Positions 9,390 to 18,787 of a stretch of 64,000 nt of DNA are shown piece after piece. The stretch covers positions 11,921,086-11,985,085 of the forward strand of contig OZ024785.1 of NCBI GenBank assembly GCA_964017065.1. The letters are read 5' to 3'. Each line of letters begins with the position of its first letter. Position 1 is the first letter of the stretch. The position numbers and the translations under genes were made by a program. The DNA is from Haliclona indistincta. Lineage: Eukaryota; Porifera; Demospongiae; Haplosclerida; Chalinidae. The notes below the pieces were generated by a model. That model did no database searches, was not told the DNA's origin, and was given only the letters and a program-made list of their open reading frames with translations.

Positions 9390-10974
9390 ATTGCCGCAGT
9401 CATTGCCGATATAGAGAAAGCCTTCCTGATAGTGGGAGTTGCCGAGAAGGATAGAGACGCTCTTCACTTTCTTTGGGTGAAGGATGTTCACGCCAAGGAA
9501 TTAACTGTCCGTCCCTTACCGTTCACTCGAGTGGTTTTCGGAGTTTGTTCGAGCGCTTATCTTCTCAACTATACAATTCAACACCACTTACTACAGTACC
9601 AGAGCTCACATCCAGAACTGATCAAGAAAGTCATTGAATCCTTCTATGTGGACGATGTGGTGACAGGAGCATCAACAGAAGAAGAAGCCTTTCAGTTGTA
9701 CACAGACTCAAAGAGTATTCTCAAGGATGGCGTATTCAACCTTCGAAAATTCCGAACTAATTCTCCCTCCCTTCAGATGAAGATCGACTCACAAGGCAAT
9801 CAGTCAAGCAGTGCCCCCTCTGAGCAATTTGACGACGAGACGTACGCTGACATCACGCTATGTCAACAACACAGTGTCACATCGCCTGCAATTGTCAAAG
9901 TACTTGGCATCCTATGGAATCCTCAAGAAGACCAATTGTGGTGCGTTCTAGTGGACAGACTAAGAGTGGTAAAGTTTGGATATGCCTGTTTACATGTCTT
10001 ACATCAAGAGCTGTTCATTTAGATACTGTACTGGACATGACAGCTGAGACGTTCATCAGAGCACTGAAAAGATTCTCTGCTAGAAGAGGACTCCCTAAGA
10101 AAATCATTTCAGACAACGGCAAGACATTTAAGGCTACAGCAAGTTATATACAGACCATGGGCAAGTCAGAAACAGTGCAGGACTACCTTGCTGGAGAAGG
10201 GTGCAAGTGGTTGTTTAATGTAGAGAAATCACCATGGTGGGGCGGCGTCTTCGAATGCATGGTAAAGTCCACCAAACGATGCCTGAAGAAGATTTTCGGC
10301 CGAGCCTGCTTTAACCATGATGAGCTACTCACAGCTGTGACAGAGATTGAGTCTGTCATCAACTCTCGACCATTGCCATATGTATCAATAGAAGACACCG
10401 AGGAAGCACTGACACCTATTCTCATCTCATGACTGGGCGTCTCCCAGATAACCTCGACTATTCCCTACCAGACCCTACTGATGAAGATTTTGATCCCGAT
10501 GCGTCACAGCTTACAAGACGATTGAAGCACCTGAATGGCGTTCTTACCCACTTTTGGAATTGATGGAGGAATGATTATCTTGCGGAACTGCGAGAAAGTC
10601 ATCGATACCTTCTCAGCAAGTCAACAGGCAACCCTAGGGTCTCAGTTGGAGACATTGTGGTAGTTCATGATGAATCTCTGCCACGTGGATTCTGGAAACT
10701 CGGTCGTGTTCAGTCAGTTCTGGTTGGACACGATGGACAAGCTAGAGTAGCAACTGTCAGGCTGATGAGAAAGGACGGACAATCTGCTATCACTCTGAAT
10801 CGACCCTTGCAACGGTTATACCCACTTGAGATCAAGTATGAACCACCGGGCACATATATAAGAGACCAGAGCAATCCCAAGGCGACCCTGATTCTCCGTC
10901 AACATCTCAAGATGCCTCCATTTCAAGTGTTCAAGATCACGCCAAGCGACCCCGGCGTGCTACTGCCCTAAGAC
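9390..10974 (+). pseudogene. BEL/Pao pol: RT, integrase and DUF5641, internally deleted
   Basis: Frame one (to 10022) starts in the RT with DIEKAFLIVGVAEKDRDALH and includes the catalytic YVDD box at about 9646-9657, then the LGILWNPQED block that follows BEL RT. At about 9940 it jumps directly to the integrase core (frame 9860-10432): GKVWICLFTCLTSRAVHLDT with the first Asp, SDNGKTF with the second, and WWGGVFECMVKSTKR with the Glu. The RNase H region expected between them is missing. The DUF5641 region follows (10474-10971: HFWN...WRNDYLAELRESHR, stop TGA at 10561, then VVHDESLPRGFWKLGRV). Several frame breaks make it inactive. Gag and protease are not nearby; the RT start is at 6171. Confidence 0.88.
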
Positions 10975-11044
10975 CCGAAGCATTGTGGAAGAACTTGGAC
11001 GCTCTACATTATTGATCAGTAACTATAGACATCTCCTGACCAAT

Positions 11045-11208
11045 GGTGGGAGGGTGTTGTGAACTATTATTGATTATGAGTATAACCCTATCGATTATAA
11101 TAAAAATAGGTTGAGCACGTGTCATCACGAATACAAGAGTCCGAGTGTGCATACCATAGTAGATCTAGAGCGGACAGTAACCAGAAGTTCAGATAGACAA
11201 TCTAGAAC
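11045..11208 (+). repeat. Polypurine tract and 3' LTR of the BEL/Pao element
   Basis: A purine tract at 11045-11054 is followed by TGTTGTGAACTATTATTG, analogous to the arrangement at 1841. The LTR includes TATAATAAAAATAG near 11095. It runs up to the ATG at 11209, so the next gene starts inside or immediately after LTR sequence. The exact right end is unknown. Confidence 0.55.
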
Positions 11209-12018
11209 ATGACAAGGTATCAAACCAAACCAACCTGCTCACAGCTAAAAAGTTCCACTGATCCAGCTAAACCGCAGTCTGCTGCACAACATCCTCCGCT
11301 GGCTACACAACAACCGCAACAAGAATCAGCTACACTACAGTCTGGTATGCAACAGCAAATTACTACGCAAGACTCTGGTATGCAACAACCTACAACTCCG
11401 CTAGCTACACCACAATCTGGTATGCAACTACCTACAACTCCGCTAGCTACACCACAATCTGGTATGCAACTACCTACAACTCCGCTAGCTACACCACAAT
11501 CTGGTATGCAACAACCTACAACTCCGCTAGCTACACCACAATCTGGTATGCAACTACCTACAACTCCGCTAGCTACACCACAATCTGGTATGCAACAACC
11601 TACAACTCCGCTAGCTACACCACAATCTAGTATGCAACAACCTACAACTCCGCTAGCTACACGAGAATCGAATATGCCTACTCCTGATGTTCTTCTACAA
11701 CCAGATGAAGTGATATTTAAATATCCGAGACTACTGACTATTTCTTGTGCTGGTCGACTGGCTGTGCGGTTAGCATGTGAATCTTACTTTGGAAAACCTA
11801 TGCTAAAAAAATGCACTGTGAATGGACAGAAAAATTACCCAGCATTACCCAAGGAAAAAGTGATGGAGTTAAAGAACATTACAAGAGTTCACCCACAGTT
11901 TATGTCTACTCCTGTAGAATTCGAGCCGATCTGGACCAAGTGTGTGAATGCCATTAATCACTGTGCTTCTTCTTTAAGATCAAAGGCACCACCAATTCTA
12001 ATCGACCCTTCAAATTGA
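11209..12018 (+). CDS. BEN-domain-like protein with a Gln/Pro/Thr-rich repeat
   Basis: A 269-residue intact frame with an ATG start. Residues about 1-55 are Gln/Thr-rich; about 58-152 are 14-residue tandem repeats of the type TPQSGMQLPTTPLA (42-bp DNA repeat). The C-terminal 110 residues form a compact domain: LLTISCAGRLAVRLACESYF, KCTVNGQKNYPALPKEKV, then EFEPIWTKCVNAINHCASSL. This resembles the helical BEN (DNA/protein-binding) fold seen in chromatin and transposon-linked proteins, including the pattern of a small basic residue run before P-A-L. The match is from memory and moderate. The gene starts at the edge of a BEL 3' LTR. Confidence 0.6.
   Translation: MTRYQTKPTCSQLKSSTDPAKPQSAAQHPPLATQQPQQESATLQSGMQQQITTQDSGMQQPTTPLATPQSGMQLPTTPLATPQSGMQLPTTPLATPQSGMQQPTTPLATPQSGMQLPTTPLATPQSGMQQPTTPLATPQSSMQQPTTPLATRESNMPTPDVLLQPDEVIFKYPRLLTISCAGRLAVRLACESYFGKPMLKKCTVNGQKNYPALPKEKVMELKNITRVHPQFMSTPVEFEPIWTKCVNAINHCASSLRSKAPPILIDPSN
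11383..11665. repeat. 42-bp coding minisatellite
   Basis: About 6.5 near-identical 42-bp units (CTACAACTCCGCTAGCTACA recurs in each) inside the BEN-like gene. The unit is in frame, so copy-number change would not break the protein. Confidence 0.95.
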
Positions 12019-12310
12019 TACTAGTATGATCATACTTGTTGTAAAATTTATTACCTGTCGTGTTCATACTCATAAATTTTTGGCAAAATTTGCCTATGCC
12101 GCATTTATGTAGGTTTTCTTACCATGAGCATTGGCTGTGTAAACCAGCAGAACACAAATACGTACGCATGGCATATAGAGCTTGTTCACCTACATTATTA
12201 CAAGTGATCCAACGGGTAAATGCCATCAGCTCAGACAGTAAGCAAGCGCGCTATTGTGTCGGATTTGAGTCCAATGTTGAGTCGAGTATTATAAACAAAC
12301 CACGCCTACT

Positions 12311-13273
12311 ATGACAACCACACCTACCAAACACGTGAAGACTTGGACTATGCTTATGTCGCGCTCCAAGCTGAGGTCGAAGAGAGGCAAGGGCAGAAAG
12401 GAACGGATGAAGATCAAACTAGAAAAAATGGCGATTGAAAATGAGCAACATCAACTTGAGACGAAGAAATTGATTAGAAAGAATTTAGAACTGAAAAAGT
12501 GAGTCCACAGTGTTCTTCAAGTTACATAAACTATGCAAATTATCTGCTTTTACCTTGTAGGTCATTGTTTTCTGTGACAGTTAACAAGAGAATAACACTC
12601 TTAAACTCTCAAACTTGCTCTGTTGGCGCTAGTTGTGCTACAAGACCATCTGTACCTACACAAGTAGTTCCTTCAACTGTAACACTGGCCTCAATTGAGC
12701 GTTATAATCCAGGGGATGTGTTTTTGGAAAATGTTATTTTGGCTATGTTGGACCACAAAGTGCTTGTATTGAAGTTCTGAGGAATGGGCATAAATTTGAA
12801 GTTTCACTTGCAAATGAGGCGTCTCTGCTGTCGCATTGTTGCCATCCATTACTAATTGGAATTATGACAACATGTGCTGGTTATGAATGTTTGATTATGT
12901 CGTTTCTTGGAATCGATGGTGTCTCGTTTTCTCTTCACTCCTTGCTTACCAAGAAAAAAGAACATTTTTAATGACGATAGCAAATTGGAAGAGGGTAGTT
13001 GTCGGTGTAGTCCAAGTAAAAAAATATTTACATAGTCATGAAAAGGGTGCAATTCTTCACAATTACTTAAAGTGTGACAATGTCATCGTGGCTAATTCCA
13101 CTGGGAAGATCAAGCCATGTATTATCGACTTTGGGAAAGCATGTTTAGAATCAAACCCAAAATTATATCATTTATCAATGCCTGATAAAGACGTTTACAG
13201 GAAGCACCACCCACAGGTAGCCCCAGATGTAAGAGATGGTCTCTATAAACAGTCTACTGCATCTGACATTCGT
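12311..13273 (+). pseudogene. Coiled-coil plus protein-kinase-like gene, catalytic Asp lost
   Basis: Exon 12311-12497 encodes a Lys/Glu-rich coiled coil (KLEKMAIENEQHQLETKKLI) and joins in phase through a 63-bp intron to an exon starting 12561 (SLFSVTVNKRITLLNSQ). Near 12750 the frame changes and a kinase N-lobe appears: CIEVLRNGHKFEVSLANEAS (Lys-like and Glu region), HPLLIGIMTTC, IMSFLGIDGVSFSLHSL. After another frame change near 12960 comes YLHSHEKGAILHNYLKCDNV, where the catalytic HxD Asp is Tyr (TAC at 13064-13066), followed by IIDFGKAC (DFG at 13127-13135) and VAPDVRDG (APE-like). The two frameshifts argue for a pseudogene. Confidence 0.7.
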
Positions 13274-13379
13274 ACTCCTGTACCACTTCTCCACCGTTCT
13301 GACTTGAACCTTGGGTCGCTTGGCATCAGAAGCACTCGACGATCGTTTTGGGCAGACGTTTTGTCCGGTTAATGAATAA

Positions 13380-14060
13380 TTTGTACAGATACGTGGTAAA
13401 TTTGTCTGGATATTTTCCGTTTGCTGAAAGTTATCGCGAGCACTGTAGCTTTCCTCCTTGTCTTAGGCATAGTTATTCTCTTTCTTTTCGTCAGTTCCTG
13501 GGGGTTAACGGGTGTATCATCTTGTTGAAGTACTAAAGATTCTACAAGTACTTGACATGTCTTGATCACAGCTACGCAACTGTTATAAAGTAAATCATAG
13601 AAGTAGTCCACCCAATACCCTTTGCACATTACCTTAGCCTTTCCACCATGTGATTCAGCGTTTCAGTAGCAAGCACAACAGAACACGCGTGAAGGGGCGT
13701 GACAGAACGTAGACATTAGAATTTGCGGGAAAATATACGGTCAATATTATTGTCTATGTCCAATTATTCCGTGCTCACTAGTGTCAGGGGAGGCACCAGA
13801 TACCCTCCAATCGACCTCTGCTTTATAAAGAGTTTGATCAAAATCTGATAAATTATTGCTACTTAAGATTGTTTTGGCCATAAACGTACGCACCGGTTTT
13901 AACCAAGTACCTTGCAACATAACAGTGAGATTGTGATGCAGTAAAACCAATTTTAAGCCACTCCAATCAGTTAACTATCCGATTTTGGGCCTGAATTGAA
14001 TTGCCCAAAATCGGATTTGTTTATTGTGCAATTGTGTTGGTTTTCCCTGCTAGTTTACTC
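13380..14060. other. Non-coding stretch with a small palindrome
   Basis: No gene is recognisable. At 13979-14017 CCGATTTTGGGC and GCCCAAAATCGG form an inverted repeat of about 15 bp with a short loop, the only clear structure. Confidence 0.5.
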
Positions 14061-14089
14061 TTGACCTCTACTGTTACTATTACATATCC

Positions 14090-14929
14090 ATGTCTTGTTA
14101 CCTCCTGCAGCCTAATGCAATTTTCATATATTTTGGGCTGACAAAGTTTATATGGAAAATGTATCACGTGACAGCCAAATCAAGCATACTATACCTCAGC
14201 TCTCCTTTTCTTCGTCCGTTCAAGGCTGCAATTGACGACGACTTGACAAAAATAAAAACACTTGGACATAGAAAAACGAATAAGTGCTGTCATTCCTTCC
14301 GCAAGATTGGGAAATCATCTTCTGTAGATTTTTGGCTCTTCCGCCACGATCACTATATAAATTGTTCAGACTGTACATTCGATGACATAGACGGCACTGC
14401 ACAAGTTAGAATAAGGGATGTACCAATAGTTCCAAAATGCAGACAGAATGACCATGGAATGTTATTGTCATTCTACTATGACAATAAATCATTGCTACAA
14501 ATGTTTGAAGAAGATAGTTCCTTACCATTTTATTCTAACCAAATAAAAGTATTAAGGAAACTCTTGTCAAACTCTGCTTATGATCCAAGTTGCGATCTAA
14601 GTAACATATACTACACATCGGGGAGCCCGGACATGCTATCTGTTAGGTTTTCAGAGAATGTATGGACAAGGCGACTTTGCGGTGGTTTGCAAACTTTGCT
14701 GCCTGGTGTTGAAGTAAATTACACTGCAGAGGATGGCATGCAATTTGCTAATAAGCAGGAGTCAATTACGAAACTATCTGGCAACAGAATTCAGTGCTAT
14801 CTCTTTCATGGCGCGGCTGACATCACGATTAAGCAATCCGTAATTGTAGCTGACCTGTCCTATGATGAATACCACGTCATTGAGAACAAATTACAGCCTG
14901 ACAATCATGTCCTATATGAATTGTGTTAG
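14090..14929 (+). CDS. PD-(D/E)XK-like nuclease family protein, first family, C-terminally cut
   Basis: A 279-residue open frame. The C-terminal half is homologous to the fragment at 43323-43600 (FSENVWTRRLCGGLQTLLPG versus FCENTWSQRLCGGLNKIIPG) and to the spliced gene at 22143-24121. Near the end, FHGAADITI followed 17 residues later by VIENK matches the PD...(D/E)xK metal-binding pattern (GAPDL ... AELKNK in the 22143 gene); the Pro is replaced by Ala. The frame stops at 14929 before the Q-x-x-x-Y motif seen in the intact relative, unless a donor near the end joins a further exon. Residues about 70-130 contain a Cys/His pair cluster of unknown meaning. Intact frame, but domain probably truncated. 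Confidence 0.55.
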   Translation: MSCYLLQPNAIFIYFGLTKFIWKMYHVTAKSSILYLSSPFLRPFKAAIDDDLTKIKTLGHRKTNKCCHSFRKIGKSSSVDFWLFRHDHYINCSDCTFDDIDGTAQVRIRDVPIVPKCRQNDHGMLLSFYYDNKSLLQMFEEDSSLPFYSNQIKVLRKLLSNSAYDPSCDLSNIYYTSGSPDMLSVRFSENVWTRRLCGGLQTLLPGVEVNYTAEDGMQFANKQESITKLSGNRIQCYLFHGAADITIKQSVIVADLSYDEYHVIENKLQPDNHVLYELC

Positions 14930-15371
14930 TAGCTGTCTCTTTCCTTGTTTGCTTGCTGCTACAATGTTTCTTATCTTGTTGGCTAAACCTGCTGATGTTC
15001 ATACTTACAAATTTATATGTACAGTTACCTACTATTTTGCATTGGCATGTAAATTATATATATATATCTTATATCCCGTTGCTATGTGGTTGCTATGCAT
15101 ACACGTGTTTCATATTTTCGCCATAGCACTACCGGATGTGCTGAGTCAGCTTTTTCAGGTGTGAAAGTGCTGTATCATGCGGTCAAAAATGCTATTACTA
15201 GCGAGACCTGTGCTATATCAACTGTGAACTGTGCTGTATTGTCAGTAACCACAATCATTTATTACAAAGAATCGTGACAGAGAATTCAATTTTAACACAT
15301 TCCAGGTGCTCCTGGCAATACTAAGCAAATGTAATGATACAATTCAGAGTAGTATGTGACGCTAGTCTTTT

Positions 15372-15747
15372 CTAGGAACTTGTTGGAGGGGCATTGTAGA
15401 TTGTGACGGTGCATCCACTGAAATGCATTGGTGCTGATGGATGCTGTGTAGCTGCAACTGGTGGAAGCTCAGTAGGCACAACAGTCTCATTTACGCCAGC
15501 TATCCAAATTTGCAACAGCCCACTTGGTGCTAGTGGCGGTATTCTTGGGAACGAACCTCTCACTCAGTGTGGCTTGCCTGGTTTCATCAATCACTTGCCA
15601 ACGATGATCGTTCCCCTTATTCTCACGTTCCTTTCGGTTTAAACTCAGTCTTAGCTTCTTGGTAGACACAGGTTTGGATGATGATGAAGCTGAACTAGCG
15701 CTAGGATTCCAATCGGGATCAACAGCCTGAAGAGCTCTCCTCGCCAT
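15372..15747 (-). pseudogene. Crypton/QRICH1-type (DUF3504-like) protein, N- and C-terminal pieces
   Basis: Read on the minus strand from ATG 15747, the frame encodes a basic Ser-rich start (MARRALQAVDPDWNPS) and RFVPKNTATSTKWAVANLDS, which resembles the N-terminal core-binding segment of Crypton-derived tyrosine-recombinase-like proteins (KCTD1/QRICH1/ZMYM relatives). It ends at a stop after SWRK. A second frame (15372-15490) supplies HPSAPMHFSGCTVTIYN, similar to the short FSGCT-type C-terminus of the same proteins. The recombinase catalytic domain that should lie between is absent, so this is a deletion derivative. Confidence 0.5.
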
Positions 15748-15757
15748 TTTTTTGCAT

Positions 15758-15796
15758 TGACGTCATACTCGTTGCTAGGCAATGAAATTGACGTCA
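15758..15796 (-). promoter_or_regulatory. Two CRE sites upstream of the minus-strand frame
   Basis: Two full palindromic TGACGTCA sites at 15758-15765 and 15789-15796, 11 and 42 bp upstream of the minus-strand ATG at 15747. Next to them are GTTGCTAGGCAA and GTTGCCAAGG...ATAGCAAC, which resemble RFX X-boxes. Two perfect 8-bp CREs 23 bp apart are unlikely by chance; function is inferred. Confidence 0.5.
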
Positions 15797-15847
15797 TAGG
15801 TTGCCAAGGAATCCATAGCAACCACATAGCAACGGGAAATAAATCGC

Positions 15848-15962
15848 TTATATCCCTCCCACTCGGGATGTTGCGGTATATAGGCCCGCTGCCCTCGGGC
15901 GCTACGCGCCCTCGGGCGGTCGGGCCTATATACACGCAACATCCCTCGTGGGAGGGATATAA
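15848..15962. repeat. GC-rich foldback (115 bp)
   Basis: TTATATCCCTCCCAC ... GTGGGAGGGATATAA are the outer edges of an almost complete hairpin; inner arms (GTATATAGGCCCG / CGGGCCTATATAC) and a self-complementary core (CCCTCGGGCG) continue it. It is strongly GC-rich against an AT-rich background. Confidence 0.85.
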
Positions 15963-16527
15963 CTAATACATATATAATAATTATATATCTTATCCATCAT
16001 TAGCACCTGTGCTATTCCACATTTCTATGAAATGAAATGAAAAAAAAAAAATTAAGTATGACTGTACTTAGTAGTTAGTAACATAGATTTTCCTTTGTCC
16101 TTTAGGCTGTCTTCCCTCGATCTGCTCTGCTCCTGGCTGGTATCATCCTTGCTCCCTGCTCCTGGCTCCTGGCTTAGCTTGTAAGTATATTATTGTGCAT
16201 GTGTATGTAAGGCCACTACAAGTTGCACTTCTGTTTCTGTTCGCCCACCCGCACGGTTTCATTGACATGACATTTATTGGCATCATTGCGGTTACGCCCA
16301 CCCACACGCCCATGCCACACCTACTCAGTCGCGTGTGTGCTGTGTGATCGTCTGTCACTCTGACGCTGAATTCACTGAACAGAAGGTATATAAATGTTGT
16401 TCTTGTGTGCAAGTGTAGCTCATTTACAACTTTTCTTGTTTAATATAGCTATGTCCGTATCACCACTTGTAAACGCATCCATATATTGCTGTACCAGTCA
16501 GCAAGTGCTAGCTAGCTAGTATATCAA

Positions 16528-18587
16528 ATGCCAAGGTGCAATAGATGTTTAGCCAAAATTATTTCTCTTTCATTAGATGACTTACGAAGTTCAACAATGT
16601 CGTATGAACATGTTTGGGCTGAAATCTTGAATGGACTGACGAATTGTAAGAAGTATGCCAGTAGCTTGAAATTTTTAAACCCTTCTTTGACAGAGGTAAG
16701 GCATAATAATAGTAAAGCGTACACCATTGAGAAACTGTATAGTTATGGTGTGTGCGATTGAGAAGCTGTGTAGGTACAGTGTGTGCAACTATCGCACTTA
16801 CGGTGTGTGCGATAGTTGAGGTGCAGCAAGAATTTCAATTGGCAATTCTCTGTTGATAGCATGCAATACAGTTTCTTTGGCAGCCAGTTGCATGCAATAA
16901 AACTGGTCAATTAGTAGCTGCATTAGCAATAAAAACTGGATTTAGCCATAACAAGCTTGAGAAAGTGCTAATGAGCTCAAGAGAGCATGCTTTGGTATGT
17001 TATGCTGGTATGTACTGGTATGCTCTGTTTAATGACTTTACTGTGGTGATCAATGTTTTCATCTTTTCAGATCAATGATGAACACTTTCTTGATATTATC
17101 AAGACAGAACAAAATACATCACTTATTATGTTTTGTCTTAGACAGTGGAAGTCTGAACACGAAAATGTTGAAATGCAAGTACAGGTTTTACATATCCCTA
17201 TGGATGAACGACATGTAATTTCAGCTAAATATGCTGACATTGAGAAGGTATTGCAAAATCTGGCATGTACATCAATACTCAGTTCATGCATCGCTATTGA
17301 GTGTGTGATAGCGATGCATCGCTATTGAGCTATTTACCGAGTGTGTGATTACACTCGGTAATGAACTCTTGGCTGAAATTAGACCTTTCTAAGCCACTTT
17401 ACAGACTAATGTGCCTAGAATGTGCCACACTCTTCAATGTTCAAACCCTAACAGTTATGATGTTCAATGTAGGTAGTACACATATTAAGAGATAAAGGGT
17501 TATACCCCAAGTGGGTGTGACTACGTTCAGCAAGCCTGACGCCTATTTTTGGCGGTTGGCACGCAGTGTTACTGCCCATTATTGCCACGCTCTCGATTGG
17601 CAAGATAGCAGAAAACTGCGTTATAGTGTAGCTTTCCGCCGGCTATAGTCTACTGCGGCGGAAAGCTAACATCAGGAGCTATGTATATAGTCATAGCGAA
17701 TAGTGAATAGTGTCACTGTCATTTTCTTGTATAGTCACAGTCATTTTCTTGTATAGGTTTGGACACTCTATTTATACTACTTCAGTGGTAGATTTTCATG
17801 TTGCAACGATTTTCATTCTACCCATTCAAATAACACTGAACTTCCACTACAAATAAGTGCAGAAACAGCTATTGTTACTAAAGGCAAACAGGGAGAATAT
17901 GTACGGGTATCTGATAATTTGGAAGATAAATGTGCTTTCTATGTGTTTAAATACTTTGGTAAAGTACCAGGACCAAATAATACACGGGTAAACAACCCTC
18001 AAGTAACGGCAGCCAACAAAGCCACGATGGATTGCTTTGGAATACCTATCACCATCCCGAGGGCAAACCTTGTGGTAAGTTTTAGTTAAGGTAGGAGAGG
18101 AGGTTAATTTTTGTCCATTTATTTTTAACTTAAACTTGATGTCCTGATAGACAATAGCATACACAGTACACCTAGAGCATTTTTGGTCCAATACAATGTA
18201 CTGTTTCGAATATATTTTCTCTAAAGATTTCTACCATCAGGCTGACAAGATTGGCTTCAGCACTTATTGCTGTTTTCTTTGTCATATTTTGGTGTAATGA
18301 ATAATGATCAAATTATTCATGAATATTATTTGTGGTTATTTGTCTATAAAAATAAATATCTTCAAATCAGGAAATTCATAATAACTATAATAGCAGTGTA
18401 TATACAAGAATAAGAAAAATAAATAACTCATTGATTACAGCAGTTCAGTTCAATAATGAGGCCACAACATTATCATCGATACCAGTTGAGTAAGAATGAC
18501 CTATATAGTGACATAGATATCATGTAATCAGCTTAGTAAATGTTTTACCTATTTTTAATTGTAGGTCTATCTGCTGCAAAGAACTGA
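16528..18587 (+). CDS. Orphan five-exon gene, 244 aa
   Basis: Exons 16528-16695, 17071-17247, 17757-18074, 18441-18489 and 18565-18587 join with GT-AG ends and consistent phases (three phase-0 junctions, then one phase-1) and no internal stop; total 735 nt. The protein begins MPRCNRCLAKIISLSLDDLR (a CxxC pair), continues through an amphipathic helix-rich segment (EHFLDIIKTEQNTSLIMFCL) and a long third exon with Cys/His residues (FSCCNDFHSTHS) and KGKQGEYVRVSDNLEDKC. Not recognised. The splice consistency is the main evidence; the last small exon could alternatively be read from 18565 in another phase, ending at about 18621. Confidence 0.6.
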
Positions 18588-18787
18588 GTGTCCAGTGGGT
18601 GACAAGCTTGCAATAGAATAGAATTATGTATATATATTTTTCACAAAAGTATGTAACAGCAAATCCTTTGTACACTGACAATATTGCAAACAGGTACTAA
18701 AAATGTTTTGCTGTGTTGTTCTATTGTAATGCATATGCAACTATTTACCATGAGTATTGTGGTAAGTTGCACATAATTATGAAATAA

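Larger units (their letters stand above)
15075..15836. mobile_element. 762-bp element with perfect 23-bp terminal inverted repeats
   Basis: 15075-15097 and 15814-15836 are exact reverse complements, beginning CCCGTTGCTATGTGG and ending ...AACGGG. Each repeat holds two GTTGCTATG half-units. The interior carries the minus-strand Crypton/QRICH1-like exons. No clear target duplication is visible (TATAT left, AAATA right). Confidence 0.65.
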
